Source: Natronococcus jeotgali DSM 18795
GTDB lineage: Archaea; Halobacteriota; Halobacteria; Halobacteriales; Natrialbaceae
Direction: 5' to 3'
DNA length: 64,000 bases
NCBI RefSeq assembly: GCF_000337695.1
Contig: NZ_AOIA01000116.1
Span: 1 to 64,000, forward strand
Shown: in pieces, positions 17,590 to 27,079 of the stretch
Layout: each line of letters opens with the position of its first letter
Position numbering within the stretch: the first letter of the stretch is position 1
The notes under the pieces: model-generated
Seen by the model: the letters and a program-made list of their open reading frames with translations, nothing else
What the model was told of the DNA's origin: nothing
The model's database searches: none
Program-made: the position numbers and the translations under genes

Positions 17590-20223
17590 TCACCCCTCGT
17601 CGACTGCGGGCACCGTAAACGTGAACGTCGATCCCTCGCCGGGCTCGGAGTCGGCCCACATCTCGCCGTCGTGGCGCTCGACGATGCGTCGACACAGCGC
17701 GAGCCCGATCCCCGAGCCGGCGTACTCGTCGTGGGTGTGCAGGCGGTGGAACACCTCGAAGATGCGCTCGGTCTCCGCGGGATCGATCCCGATCCCCTCG
17801 TCGCGGACCGAGATCCGCCACTTCGATCCCCGACGTTCGCTCGAGACCGCGATCCTCGGCGTCCCCTCCCGCGAGTAGGTGAGCGCGTTCGAGAGCACGT
17901 TCCGGAACAGCTGGCGGAGCTGCCGGCGGTCGCCCTCGACCCGCGGCAGCGGCTCCGCGTCGATCTCGGCGCCCGACTCTTGGATTCGGCCGCGGAGCTC
18001 GCCACAGGCCTCACCGAACACGTCCTCGAGGTCGACCGGTTCGAGCGGTTCGCCCGCGGTCTCGATCCGCGAGTACGCGAGCAGCCCGTCGATCATGTCG
18101 CGCATGCGGTCGGCACCGTCGACGGCGTAGGCGAGGAACTCCTCGCCCTCGGCGTCCAGACGATCGCCGTAGCGCTGGTCGATCAGCCGGAGGTAACTCG
18201 AGACCATCCGCAGGGGCTCCTGGAGGTCGTGGGAGGCCGCGTAGGCGAACTGCTCGAGGCGTTCGTTGGAGGTCTCGAGCTTCCCGATCGTCTCCTCGAG
18301 GCGGCGCTGGTACTCCCGTCGCTCGGTGACGTCGGTCTGGGTGATCACGCCGCGGCTGATCCCGCCGCGCTCGTCCCTGACGGGCATCCCGTGGGTCATC
18401 ACGATCCGGCGGTCGCCGTCGACCGTCTCGATCTCGTGGACGTCGGGGTCGGCGACCTCCTCGCCCTCGAGGACGCGGGCCATGGTCCACTCCTCGGGCT
18501 CGATCGGCTCGCCGGTGTCGGCCCACCAGCCGTCGTAGCGGTCGTACTCCGTAACCGACCCGGCGTCGAAGACGTCGCCGCCCCACAGCTCCCGGGCGGT
18601 CTCGTTGGCGTCGATGAGCCGGCCGTCGGCGTCGGCGACGACGACCGCGACCGGAAGCAGCTCGAACAGCGTCTCGAGCTGGCGCTTGTGGGTCTCGAGC
18701 TGACGTTCGGCGCGCTTGCGCTCGGTGATGTCGGCGACCGCCCCGGGGAACGTGATCGGCTCGCCGTCGGCGTCGCACTCGACGTGGCCGCGGGCGACGA
18801 TCCAGCGCACCTCGCCGTCGGCGTTTCGAACGCGGTACTCCGCCTCGTACTCCCCGCAGCTCTCGAGGGCCGCCTGGATGCGTTCCTCGACGTGCTCGCG
18901 ATCGGCCGGGTGGATCGACGAGACGAAGCGCTCGAGGGAGACCCCCTCGCGGGCGGCCTCGGGATCGACCCCGAAGGTCTTGGCGAAGGCGGCGCCGGCG
19001 ACGAACCGATCCTCCTGAACGTGCCACTCCCAGGTACCGACCGCGCCGGCCTCGGTCGCGGCCTCGAGCTGGGCCTTCGCGTCCTGCAGGTGCCGCTCGC
19101 GTTCCTTCCGCTCGGTGACCTCCTGGGCCATCGTCAGCACGGCCCCGACCGCCCCCGCGTCGTCCGTCACCGGAACGGCCCAGAGCAGCCACGTCCGCCC
19201 CTTCCGCTCGAGTTCGACCCGTCGCTGCTCGCCCTCGAGGGCGCGCCGGTAGGCGGGTTCGATCGTCTCGGCGATCGGTGCTCCCCAGACGTCCCGGAAG
19301 TGCGCCCCCTCGAGATCCGCGGGGTCGACGTCGAGTCGGTCGAACCCCCGCCCCGCGGCCAGCGTGTACTCGCCGTCGCGGTCGAGCAGGGCGACGACCC
19401 CGTTCGGGAAGTGTTCGGCGAGGGTCCGGTACCGCCGTTCGGACACGGTGAGACGGCGCTCGCGCTCGATTCGGTCTGTCACGTCCCGGAAGTACACCGA
19501 CAGTCCCGCCTCTGTCGGGTAGACGTCCATCTGGGCCCAGATCCCGAGCGCATCGGAGTAGCGCTCGAACGAGAGTGGCTTTTTCGTCGCCATCACCGTC
19601 CGGAACCGTTCCTCGAGGTGAGAGTCGACGAGCTCCGGAAACGCCTCCCAGATCGCCGTCCCGAGCAGGTCGGCGGCGGGTCGACCGAGCAACTCGGCCG
19701 CGCGATCGTTGACGTACGTGAACCGCCACGACTCGTCGAGGGCGTAGAAGGCGTCCGAAATTCGCTCGAACACGGTGTCGAGCTCGGCCGAGAGCTGTTC
19801 GACCCGTCGCTCGAGGCGTCGGACCCGCGTCCGTTCTCGGTCGTCGGGTTCGGTTCCGTCCCGTCCGCCCGAGGGTCGGACGATACAGACCGCTCCGCGG
19901 TCGGTTCCGTCCTCGTCGAGGGGCTCGAGGCGGACGCTGCAGTCGACGCTCCGGCCGTCGGCCGTCTCGATCGATCCGGCCACGCGCCGCCGTTTCGACC
20001 CGCCGTCGCTCCCGAGGACGGCGTCGTCGAACAGCGCGGCTGCGGGGGCGTCGAGGAGACGCTCCCGCGAGTAGCCGGCGATCTCGAGGACGCCGTCGGT
20101 GACCGCGACGATCCGCTCCGCGGCGTCGAGCTGGACGACGCCGCCGTCGAGGGCATCGGCGACCGCCCGGAGTCGCTGTCGTTCCAGGGTCGACCCGTCG
20201 GTCGATTCGACCCGATCACTCAT
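17590..20223 (-). CDS. Multi-PAS sensor histidine kinase
   Basis: The 877-aa protein has no transmembrane segment and about five PAS domains (roughly 10-115, 140-250, 265-375, 385-500, 510-640), a HisKA dimerisation helix with the phospho-acceptor His in ASHDLQEP (H665), and a HATPase domain with N, G1 (DEGIGI) and G2 (SGIGLAL) boxes. It is a cytoplasmic sensor, perhaps of redox or light through its PAS cofactors; none can be assigned. No response regulator is beside it, which is frequent in haloarchaea. Confidence 0.93.
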   Translation of the reverse strand: MSDRVESTDGSTLERQRLRAVADALDGGVVQLDAAERIVAVTDGVLEIAGYSRERLLDAPAAALFDDAVLGSDGGSKRRRVAGSIETADGRSVDCSVRLEPLDEDGTDRGAVCIVRPSGGRDGTEPDDRERTRVRRLERRVEQLSAELDTVFERISDAFYALDESWRFTYVNDRAAELLGRPAADLLGTAIWEAFPELVDSHLEERFRTVMATKKPLSFERYSDALGIWAQMDVYPTEAGLSVYFRDVTDRIERERRLTVSERRYRTLAEHFPNGVVALLDRDGEYTLAAGRGFDRLDVDPADLEGAHFRDVWGAPIAETIEPAYRRALEGEQRRVELERKGRTWLLWAVPVTDDAGAVGAVLTMAQEVTERKERERHLQDAKAQLEAATEAGAVGTWEWHVQEDRFVAGAAFAKTFGVDPEAAREGVSLERFVSSIHPADREHVEERIQAALESCGEYEAEYRVRNADGEVRWIVARGHVECDADGEPITFPGAVADITERKRAERQLETHKRQLETLFELLPVAVVVADADGRLIDANETARELWGGDVFDAGSVTEYDRYDGWWADTGEPIEPEEWTMARVLEGEEVADPDVHEIETVDGDRRIVMTHGMPVRDERGGISRGVITQTDVTERREYQRRLEETIGKLETSNERLEQFAYAASHDLQEPLRMVSSYLRLIDQRYGDRLDAEGEEFLAYAVDGADRMRDMIDGLLAYSRIETAGEPLEPVDLEDVFGEACGELRGRIQESGAEIDAEPLPRVEGDRRQLRQLFRNVLSNALTYSREGTPRIAVSSERRGSKWRISVRDEGIGIDPAETERIFEVFHRLHTHDEYAGSGIGLALCRRIVERHDGEMWADSEPGEGSTFTFTVPAVDEG

Positions 20224-20380
20224 ACCGTGGCCACCGTTCCCCAGGGAGAAAACAACCGCGATGCCCGACGCGCTCCGTCGGTGCGGGGGCGACCGCGAAC
20301 GGGTGCGTCGGGCGGCTCAGGGACCGCCGTCTCGCGGCCGTTTCGTAGCGTTTTTGCTGGCTGTCGGGAAACGGAGCGGT

Positions 20381-21079
20381 ATGACTGCGCCCTGGTCCGA
20401 TTGGAACCACGTCCTCAAGCTCGACCCGGACAAGGAGCTCCCCGAGGGGGTCACGTTCGGTGACCTCTGTGCGACCGGAACCGACGCGATCGAGATCGGC
20501 GGCACGATGGGGATGACCGAGGAGAACATGACCGCGGTCATCGAGGCCTGCGCCGAACACGACGTCCCGCTCTACCAGGAGCCCGCCAACCCGAGCGTCG
20601 TCGTCGAGAACGACGCCCTCGAGGGCTACCTCATCCCGACGGTGTTCAACGCCGGCTCGCCGTTCTGGATCACCGAGGCCCACAAGGAGTGGGTCCGGAT
20701 CGGCGAGATCGACTGGGACCGGACGACGACCGAGGCCTACATCGTGATGAACCCCGAGGCCGACGTGGCGACGCTCACCGAGGCCGACTGCGACCTCGGC
20801 CCCGACGACGTCGAGGCCTACGCCACGGTCGCCGAGCGCATGTTCGGCCAGGAGATCGTCTACCTCGAGTACTCCGGCATGCTGGGCGACGAGGAGATCG
20901 TCGAGGCCGCCAGCCGTGGCGTCGACGAGTCGACGCTGTTCTACGGCGGCGGGATCCGCGACTACGACTCGGCGTACGCGATGGCCCAGTACGCCGACGT
21001 GATCGTCGTCGGGGACCTGGCCCACGACGAGGGCGTCGACGCGCTCCGGGCGACCGTCGAGGCGGCCAACGACGCCTGA
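20381..21079 (+). CDS. Geranylgeranylglyceryl phosphate synthase
   Basis: The 232-aa product matches archaeal (S)-3-O-GGGP synthase, a TIM barrel joining GGPP to glycerol-1-phosphate for archaeal ether lipids. Motifs include [31 protein letters not shown] and [12 protein letters not shown] (phosphate-binding glycine loops). The start at the ATG at 20381 gives a normal N-terminus; a 94-residue upstream extension is not supported. The gene diverges from the histidine kinase. Confidence 0.94.
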   Translation: MTAPWSDWNHVLKLDPDKELPEGVTFGDLCATGTDAIEIGGTMGMTEENMTAVIEACAEHDVPLYQEPANPSVVVENDALEGYLIPTVFNAGSPFWITEAHKEWVRIGEIDWDRTTTEAYIVMNPEADVATLTEADCDLGPDDVEAYATVAERMFGQEIVYLEYSGMLGDEEIVEAASRGVDESTLFYGGGIRDYDSAYAMAQYADVIVVGDLAHDEGVDALRATVEAANDA

Positions 21080-21114
21080 CTCGGCCGCGACCGCCCGTTC
21101 TCGCGACGGAACCC

Positions 21115-21909
21115 TCAGCCCTCGACGACCAGCTCCCGCAGCCGCGGCAGCGCCTCGGTGACGCCCTCGCGGCGGACGACGTCGGCCGCGTCGTCGCAGG
21201 GAGTTGACTCGAGGTTGACGATCCCGACCGTCGCGCCGCTCGAGGACGCCCGCCGGGGCAAGGAGGCCGCAGGCTCGACGGCCAGCGAGGAGCCGATCGC
21301 CAGGAAGGCGTCGCTCTCGCGGGCCAGGGAGCGGGCGCGCTGGATGACCGCGCCCGGAAGCTGCCCGCCGAAGAGCACGACGTCGGGCTTGTAGACGCCG
21401 CCGCAGTCGCAGGTCGGCGGGAGGTCGCCGTCGGCGGCCCGCTCGAGGATCGGGTCGGCCGGACGACGGCGCCCGCAGTCGGCACACCTGACCCGGCGGG
21501 CGTTGCCGTGGAGCTCGAGGACCGAGTCCGCGGTCTCGACGCGTGGCTCGTCGACGTCGTCGCCCCGGACGGCGGCCGCCGCGTCGGCGTGGAGCCCGTC
21601 CGTGTTCTGGGTGAGCACCGCCTCGAGGTGGCCGTCCCGCTCGAGCGCGGCCAGCGCCTCGTGGGCCGGGTTGGGCTCGTAGTCGCCGCCGAACATCGCC
21701 TCCTGAAGCTCGAGGCGGTCGACCCAGAACCCTGCCGGGTCGCTCCGGAAGCGGCCCTCGGTGAACTGTCCCTCGTCGAAGCGTTCCCAGACGCCGTCGT
21801 CGCCCCGGAAGGTTGGAATCCCGGAGGGCGCCGAGACGCCGGCGCCCGTAAGGACGGCCGCGGTGTCGGCGTTCCGGATCGCCTCGGCGAGCGTCTCGAG
21901 GTCGTCCAT
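21115..21909 (-). CDS. Sir2-family NAD-dependent protein deacetylase
   Basis: The 264-aa product is a sirtuin. TGAGVSAPSGIPTFRG binds NAD, TQNTDGLH is the family motif, the catalytic His is in ELHGNAR, and zinc is held by CADCG and a later CDCGG pair. Length is standard. It likely deacetylates chromatin proteins or metabolic enzymes such as acetyl-CoA synthetase; targets are not evident. It is convergent with GGGP synthase. Confidence 0.94.
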   Translation of the reverse strand: MDDLETLAEAIRNADTAAVLTGAGVSAPSGIPTFRGDDGVWERFDEGQFTEGRFRSDPAGFWVDRLELQEAMFGGDYEPNPAHEALAALERDGHLEAVLTQNTDGLHADAAAAVRGDDVDEPRVETADSVLELHGNARRVRCADCGRRRPADPILERAADGDLPPTCDCGGVYKPDVVLFGGQLPGAVIQRARSLARESDAFLAIGSSLAVEPAASLPRRASSSGATVGIVNLESTPCDDAADVVRREGVTEALPRLRELVVEG

Positions 21910-21970
21910 GTCCCGATACTCGTGGCGGGTCGGGAAAAGCGAGGCGGGACGCCGGCGACGGGATCGCGTC

Positions 21971-22642
21971 TCACCGCATCGAGGTCGCGTACGCGGTGGC
22001 CAGCTTCGCCTCGATGCGCTGGAGGTGTTCGCCGACGGTCGAGGGTGCGAGATCGAGGATCTCGGCGAGATCCCGATGTGTCGTCTCGCGGGGGACCTGG
22101 TAGTAGCCCTCCCGGACGGCGACGGCGAACAGCTCCCGCTGGCGCTCGGTCAGGGTCGCTCCGGGATCGACACCGGGCTCGTACTCGCCCAGTCGCTCGA
22201 GTTCGACCCGGATCCCCTCGGGGAGGTCCGCGGCCGCTCGCTGGATCGCTCGACTCGTACCGATCGCCGTGATCTCGAGCCCTCGATCGCCGTCGGTCCC
22301 GACGAAGCGCATCGGCCAGTCGACGACGATCTCGTGCTCGCGGAGGATCGACAGGAGGTCGTCGACGAGGTCGGCACGTCGCCACTGAACGTAGACGACG
22401 CCACGGTCGTCGCTGCCAGTGACGGCGAACTCGAGGGCGGTCGACGACTCCGCGAGCAGAGCGCGAACCTTCTCGAGGTCGCCGCGAACCTCGAGCAGTT
22501 CGACGTACCGGTCGTCGTCGTCGCTGACGGGATTGACGTAGCGGATCGACTCGACCGCGATCGCAGCGTCGTGGCCGAAGAGCTCGTCGGTCGGCGTGAG
22601 CCGCCGCCCACGCCACCTCAGCGTGACCGTGGCGTAGCGCAT
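21971..22642 (-). CDS. Bat-like HTH transcriptional regulator (HTH_10)
   Basis: The 223-aa product has a mixed N-terminal domain and a C-terminal HTH_10 of the bacterio-opsin activator type: LTERQRELFAVAVREGYYQVPRETTHRDLAEIL, then a recognition helix with SPTVGEHLQRIEAK-like sequence. The ATG at 22640-22642 begins MRYATVTLRW; the 38-residue in-frame extension upstream is Arg-rich and not convincing. It is divergent from the P450 gene, so it may regulate it. Confidence 0.85.
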   Translation of the reverse strand: MRYATVTLRWRGRRLTPTDELFGHDAAIAVESIRYVNPVSDDDDRYVELLEVRGDLEKVRALLAESSTALEFAVTGSDDRGVVYVQWRRADLVDDLLSILREHEIVVDWPMRFVGTDGDRGLEITAIGTSRAIQRAAADLPEGIRVELERLGEYEPGVDPGATLTERQRELFAVAVREGYYQVPRETTHRDLAEILDLAPSTVGEHLQRIEAKLATAYATSMR

Positions 22643-22780
22643 CGTCCTCCGTGGGGCGGCGTCCAGTCGTTCCCTGTGCGCGTCTGTCGCCCGGCGTTGT
22701 CGGACGGACCACTGCCGACGGTGAGTCGGCTCGCCTTCGGCTCGAGACGGGTGCACACGATCGGACGCTCTCGTGCCAAG

Positions 22781-22788
22781 TATAAATA
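22781..22788 (+). promoter_or_regulatory. TATA box of the cytochrome P450 gene
   Basis: A consensus tataaata in GC-rich surroundings lies 56-63 bp upstream of the ATG at 22844. A start site about 27 bp downstream would give a leader of about 30 nt. The position sits between the P450 and its divergent Bat-like regulator. Confidence 0.65.
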
Positions 22789-22843
22789 CACCGGGGATGG
22801 TCGGGTTCAGACATAGGGGACTGGCGCCCGTTGGCTACGGTAC

Positions 22844-24193
22844 ATGAGCAGCGAGACGCCTGCAGTTACTGACGATCACCCTCCCGGACCGAACGGCCTC
22901 CCCCTCGTCGGGAACCAGCTCGCGTTTCTCCGCGATCCCTACGGCTTCATGACCGAAACCGCCCGCGAGTACGGCGACATCGCCTACTGGGAGGATCCGA
23001 CCGGCCCCGTCTACCAGCTCAACCACCCCGACTACATCGAGCAGGTGCTCGTCCAGAACAACCAGAACTACATCAAGGGAGCCCGCTTCCAGCACGTTCT
23101 CAAACCGGTTACGGGCGACGGCATTCTGAACAGCGAAGGCGCGGTCTGGCGCCGAAATCGCCATCTCATCCAGCCCGCGTTCGCACCCGACCGGATCGAA
23201 GAGTACGCCGAAATGATGACCGCGTTCACCGAGAACGCGCTCGAGGAGTGGGCGGACGGCCAGACCCGGCTGTTCCACGAGGATATGATGGAGGTGACCC
23301 TCCGGATCGTCGCCCGGGCGCTGTTCGGCGTCGACATCGACGACCACGTCGACACCGTCGGCGCTGCGCTCGAGGAGTTCATGCTGGCCACCGAGAGCCT
23401 CTCTCATCTCGTTCTTCCGCCGCAGGTGCCGACCCCCTCCAGACGACGGATTCAGCGCGCACGAGCGGAGCTCGACGGCGTTATCTACCCGCTGATCGAG
23501 GAACGACGAGCGAACCCGACCGAGCAGGACGTCATCTCGAAGCTCCTCGAGGTGACCGACGAGGAGGGGAATACGCTCTCCGACGAGGGGATCCGCGACG
23601 AGGTGGTGACGCTGCTGCTGGCCGGCCACGAGACGACTGCCCTCTCGCTGACGTTTACCGCCCATCTTCTCGCGCAGAACCCGGCCGTCGAACAACAGCT
23701 CGTCGACGAACTCGAGGCCGAACTCGGCGGCGAGACGCCGACGATGGCGGATCTCTCCGACCTGACGTACACCGAGCAGGTGGTCAAGGAGTCGATGCGG
23801 CTCTACCCGCCCGTGCCGGGGATCGTCCGCGAACCCGCCAAGCCCGACATCATCGGCGGCTACGAGGTCCAGCCGGGAGCGACGATCCGGATGCACCAGT
23901 GGGTCGTCCACCGCGACCCCCGCTGGTACGACGACCCCCTCGCGTTCCGGCCCGAACGGTGGACCGACGAGATGGAGTCCGACCTGCCGAAGCTGGCGTA
24001 CTTCCCGTTCGCAGCCGGTCCGCGCCGGTGTATCGGCGACCGGTTCGCGATGCTCGAAGCGCAGCTCATCCTCGCGACGATCTACCGGGACTACCACCTC
24101 GAGCTCGTCCCCGGGACGGAGACTCTCGACCTGATGGCGACGATCACCGCCCGCCCGAAAGACGAGATCCCGATGACCGTCCACGAGCGGTAA
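22844..24193 (+). CDS. Cytochrome P450
   Basis: The 449-aa product has the P450 signatures in order: the I-helix oxygen-binding motif AGHETT, the ExxR of the K helix (KESMR), and the haem-binding loop FAAGPRRCIG with the thiolate Cys at about residue 396. It opens directly with the proline-rich PPGPNGLPLVG hinge and has no membrane anchor, so it is cytosolic. No ferredoxin or reductase gene is beside it; electron partner and substrate are unknown. Confidence 0.95.
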   Translation: MSSETPAVTDDHPPGPNGLPLVGNQLAFLRDPYGFMTETAREYGDIAYWEDPTGPVYQLNHPDYIEQVLVQNNQNYIKGARFQHVLKPVTGDGILNSEGAVWRRNRHLIQPAFAPDRIEEYAEMMTAFTENALEEWADGQTRLFHEDMMEVTLRIVARALFGVDIDDHVDTVGAALEEFMLATESLSHLVLPPQVPTPSRRRIQRARAELDGVIYPLIEERRANPTEQDVISKLLEVTDEEGNTLSDEGIRDEVVTLLLAGHETTALSLTFTAHLLAQNPAVEQQLVDELEAELGGETPTMADLSDLTYTEQVVKESMRLYPPVPGIVREPAKPDIIGGYEVQPGATIRMHQWVVHRDPRWYDDPLAFRPERWTDEMESDLPKLAYFPFAAGPRRCIGDRFAMLEAQLILATIYRDYHLELVPGTETLDLMATITARPKDEIPMTVHER

Positions 24194-24202
24194 CCCGTGA
24201 GC

Positions 24203-24682
24203 TCAGTCCTCCCAGTAGTCGACGGCGTCCTCGAGCCGGTAGTAGCCGTGTAGCGAGCGCTCCTCCTCTCCGCCCGGCGGGGAGTCGACGAAGACGCCGA
24301 ACTTGTCCATCTCGGGGTAGACGGTGACGTCGGGTTCGACCATCGTCGAGAGCATCAGGTACCGGAGGTCACGGTCGCCGTCGTTGACGACCTGGTGACC
24401 GCCGTCCTCGCTCGCGGGAAGCGCCACGAAGTCGCCAGGTTCGATCGACTCCTCCCCGCGTTCGCACCGTAGCATCCCCTCGCCGTTGAGAACGAACAAC
24501 GCTTCCTCGTTAGCCGTGTGGTAGTGGTAGGGCCAGGACCGCTCGCCGGGTGGCAGCTCGTACAGGCTACAGCCGATATCGTCTGCGCCGGCAGCGCTCG
24601 AGAGCTGTTTCCGTCGGAACCGGGACGACCCCCGATCGTACTCGGTCCACTCGAGGTCGGCCTCGTTGATCGCGTTCGTCAT
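24203..24682 (-). CDS. Cupin domain protein
   Basis: The 159-aa product is a single-domain cupin. [18 protein letters not shown] is close to the first cupin motif G(X)5HXH(X)3-4E(X)6G with its metal-binding His and Glu, and [18 protein letters not shown] is the second motif. The ATG at 24682 is chosen; 16 upstream in-frame residues are Cys/Ser-rich and improbable. It is convergent with the P450 with 9 bp between stops. The substrate is not evident. Confidence 0.85.
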   Translation of the reverse strand: MTNAINEADLEWTEYDRGSSRFRRKQLSSAAGADDIGCSLYELPPGERSWPYHYHTANEEALFVLNGEGMLRCERGEESIEPGDFVALPASEDGGHQVVNDGDRDLRYLMLSTMVEPDVTVYPEMDKFGVFVDSPPGGEEERSLHGYYRLEDAVDYWED

Positions 24683-24808
24683 GCAGTGGCGGTACTTCGG
24701 AGAGCACGAAGAGTCCTCGGGCGAGGACACCGCGGCGTTGCAGCGACGGACGGCGATCGGGTCGGGCAGCTACCGATCGCGCTCGCGGCCTCGATCCGGA
24801 ACGATTGC

Positions 24809-24815
24809 GCTTAAG
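24809..24815 (+). promoter_or_regulatory. TATA-like element of aspS
   Basis: gcttaag is centred about 28 bp before the ATG at 24840, predicting a leaderless message. Confidence 0.4.
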
Positions 24816-24839
24816 TTCCGGCGACCGGAATCGGGTGGT

Positions 24840-26144
24840 ATGCAGGACAGAACCTACACTGCCGACGCCGAGCCGGGCGACGACGCGACCGTCGCCGGCT
24901 GGGTCCACGAGATCCGCGACCTCGGCGGGATCGCCTTTCTGATCCTTCGGGACACGACCGGGAAGATCCAGATCAAGTTCGAGAAAGACGAGATGGACGA
25001 CGACCTCGTCGAGGCCGGGCTGGACGTCTCCCGCGAGAGCGTCGTGACGGTTTCCGGCGCCGTCGAGGAGGAACCCCGTGCGCCGACCGGCGTCGAGATC
25101 ACGCCGGAGTCGTTCGAGGTCGTGGCCCCAGCCGACCCCGAACTGCCGCTGGATCCCTCGGGGAAGGTCGACGCCGACCTCTCGACGCGACTCGATAACC
25201 GAACCCTCGATCTCCGCAAGGACGAGGTCCAGGCGATCTTCGAGATCCGCTCGGAGATCCTGCGGGCGGCCCGTGAGGCGTTCCGCGAGTTCCACTGCAC
25301 GGAGATCACGACGCCGAAGATCGTCGCCACCGGAACCGAGGGCGGGACCGAGCTGTTCCCGATCACGTACTTCGGCGAGGAAGCCTTTATGAACCAGTCC
25401 CCGCAGCTGTTCAAGCAGCTGATCGCGGGCTCGAACGTCGAGCGCGTCTTCGAGATCGGCCCGATCTTCCGCGCCGAAGAGCACAACACGCCCCGCCACC
25501 TCAACGAGGCGACCTCGATCGACTTCGAGGGTGCCTTCTGTGACGAAGGGGACGCGATGGACGTCGCCGAGGGCGTCGTCAGAGCGGCCTACGAGGCCGT
25601 CGCCGAGAACTGCGAGGACGAACTCGAGGCGCTCGGCCTCGAGGACTCGTTCGAAGTTCCCGAGGACGAGTTCCCCCGCATCAGCTACGAGGAGGCCATC
25701 GAGCGCATCAACGCGACGGGCGAACTCGACGAGCAACTCGTCTGGGGCGACGACCTGCCCACCGAGGGCGAGAAGGCCCTGGGCGACGACGTCGGCGGCC
25801 ACTACTTCATCACCGACTGGCCCAGCGAGATCAAGCCCTTCTACATTCAGGACCACGGCGACGACGAGGAGCTCTCGACGGGCTTCGACCTGATGCACCC
25901 GCGCATGGAGCTGGTCTCGGGCGGCCAGCGCGAACACCGCTACGAGCAGCTCATCGAAGGGTTCGAACAGCAGGGTCTGGATCCCGAGCAGTTCGACTAC
26001 TACACGAAGATGTTCAAGTACGGGATGCCCCCCCACGCCGGCTTCGGCCTCGGCGGCGAGCGCCTGATCATGACGATCCTGGGCCTCGAGAACATCCGGG
26101 AGGCTGTGCTGTTCCCGCGAGACCGGCAGCGTCTGTCGCCGTAG
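24840..26144 (+). CDS. aspS: Aspartyl-tRNA synthetase
   Basis: The 434-aa product is an archaeal-type class II AspRS. An N-terminal OB anticodon-binding domain (residues 1-100: [21 protein letters not shown]) is followed by the catalytic core with [28 protein letters not shown] (motif 2) and [16 protein letters not shown] (motif 3). It charges tRNA-Asp and in many archaea also tRNA-Asn. The start ATG is set by the TATA box 28 bp before it. Confidence 0.96.
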   Translation: MQDRTYTADAEPGDDATVAGWVHEIRDLGGIAFLILRDTTGKIQIKFEKDEMDDDLVEAGLDVSRESVVTVSGAVEEEPRAPTGVEITPESFEVVAPADPELPLDPSGKVDADLSTRLDNRTLDLRKDEVQAIFEIRSEILRAAREAFREFHCTEITTPKIVATGTEGGTELFPITYFGEEAFMNQSPQLFKQLIAGSNVERVFEIGPIFRAEEHNTPRHLNEATSIDFEGAFCDEGDAMDVAEGVVRAAYEAVAENCEDELEALGLEDSFEVPEDEFPRISYEEAIERINATGELDEQLVWGDDLPTEGEKALGDDVGGHYFITDWPSEIKPFYIQDHGDDEELSTGFDLMHPRMELVSGGQREHRYEQLIEGFEQQGLDPEQFDYYTKMFKYGMPPHAGFGLGGERLIMTILGLENIREAVLFPRDRQRLSP

Positions 26145-26172
26145 GCGACAGCGCAACTGTCGAGCGGGAGTT

Positions 26173-26360
26173 CGCGGGATCGAAGATCCCGCGTTATTCC
26201 CGCGAGATCGCCAGCGACTGAGTCCTTGACGAAGTCGCTGGGAGCAAGCGGAAACCGCGAGCGTAAGCGAAGCGCGTTTCCGCGTGATCGCCACCGTCTG
26301 AGCCCGTAAGGGCGAAGACTGGGTGAGCCAGGGAGGCGAGCGAAGCGACGGCGCCCGTCG
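26173..26360. repeat. Cluster of five hairpins in the aspS 3' region
   Basis: Inverted repeats follow one another: CGCGGGATC-gaa-GATCCCGCG (26173-26193), CCAGCGACT...AGTCGCTGG (26211-26241), GCGGAAACCGCG...CGCGTTTCCGC (26248-26283), GTCT-ga-GCCC-gtaa-GGGC-ga-AGAC (26296-26319) and CGACGG-cgc-CCGTCG (26346-26360). Hairpins two to four place GA opposite GA between outer and inner stems, and two have GTAA (GNRA) loops. This looks like folded RNA beyond a simple terminator between convergent genes. Confidence 0.75.
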
Positions 26361-26372
26361 TCGGACGAACCG

Positions 26373-26984
26373 TCACTCGCCGGGGGAGGCGTTGACCTCG
26401 GGCGGCTGGCGAGCCGTCTCGACCGTTCCCGTGACCAGTTCGCCGTACTCCGCGGCCGAGAGGTCCCCCTCGTTGTACCGCCGCGCCCAGCCGGCGTCGA
26501 TCTCCGCCGCCCCGAACGCCGACGGCGCGTCGTCCAGGATCGTGATCCCGAGCGCGACGGCGTCGTATCCGGACTCGAGCAGCGCCGCGAACGCGCCCGC
26601 GATCGCGCCGACGTCGTGGAGGTCACCCTCCGCGTACGACTCCGTATTGACGTACTCGATCGTCAACACCTCTTGGGAGCGCTCGACGGACTCGACCGCG
26701 AGCGCGGAGTCGTCGAACGCGGCCGCGAATCCGTCCTCGTCCTCGATCGTCGCCCCGTCGAACGCCTCGATGCGCTCCTCGAGCAGGGTCGTTCGCTCCC
26801 GAACCGGGAGCTCCGGCGTCAGTTCGGACGTGGGCCGCTTTCGGTTGGGCGGAAGTTGTTCGCCGACGTCGGCGGTGCAGCCGCTCAGAAGCGCGATCCC
26901 GCCGGCGCCGCCGATCCGAAGCAGGCGGCGCCGCGTCCGCGTCGGCCGTCCCGTCTCCTCGCTCGCGGGCGGGTCCGTCCCCAT
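26373..26984 (-). CDS. Tat-type lipoprotein, unknown function
   Basis: The 203-aa product has a signal with a twin Arg (RTRRRLLRIGG) and a lipobox ending LLSGC, so it should be exported by Tat and lipid-anchored at Cys 36. The mature part is acidic with two alpha+beta segments, the second with DAVALGITILDD and a helical C-terminus ending near the Pro-rich tail. A start at 26984 is used, with 27011 an alternative. It is divergent from the antiporter; no family is recognised. Confidence 0.7.
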   Translation of the reverse strand: MGTDPPASEETGRPTRTRRRLLRIGGAGGIALLSGCTADVGEQLPPNRKRPTSELTPELPVRERTTLLEERIEAFDGATIEDEDGFAAAFDDSALAVESVERSQEVLTIEYVNTESYAEGDLHDVGAIAGAFAALLESGYDAVALGITILDDAPSAFGAAEIDAGWARRYNEGDLSAAEYGELVTGTVETARQPPEVNASPGE

Positions 26985-27079
26985 GCGACGGCGTACGCTT
27001 TCGGCGGTCATAGGGATTGGTTCTGCAAACGCCTGCATGGAACTCAAGGACGCGATCGACGTCTGTTTCGAAGACACGG

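Noticed and set aside
17671-20463. Very long open frame of 930 codons antisense to the histidine kinase
   Set aside because: It is a GC-rich mirror of the kinase; its composition is Leu/Gly/Asp/Val-rich and lacks domain motifs, and it has no promoter or start signal.
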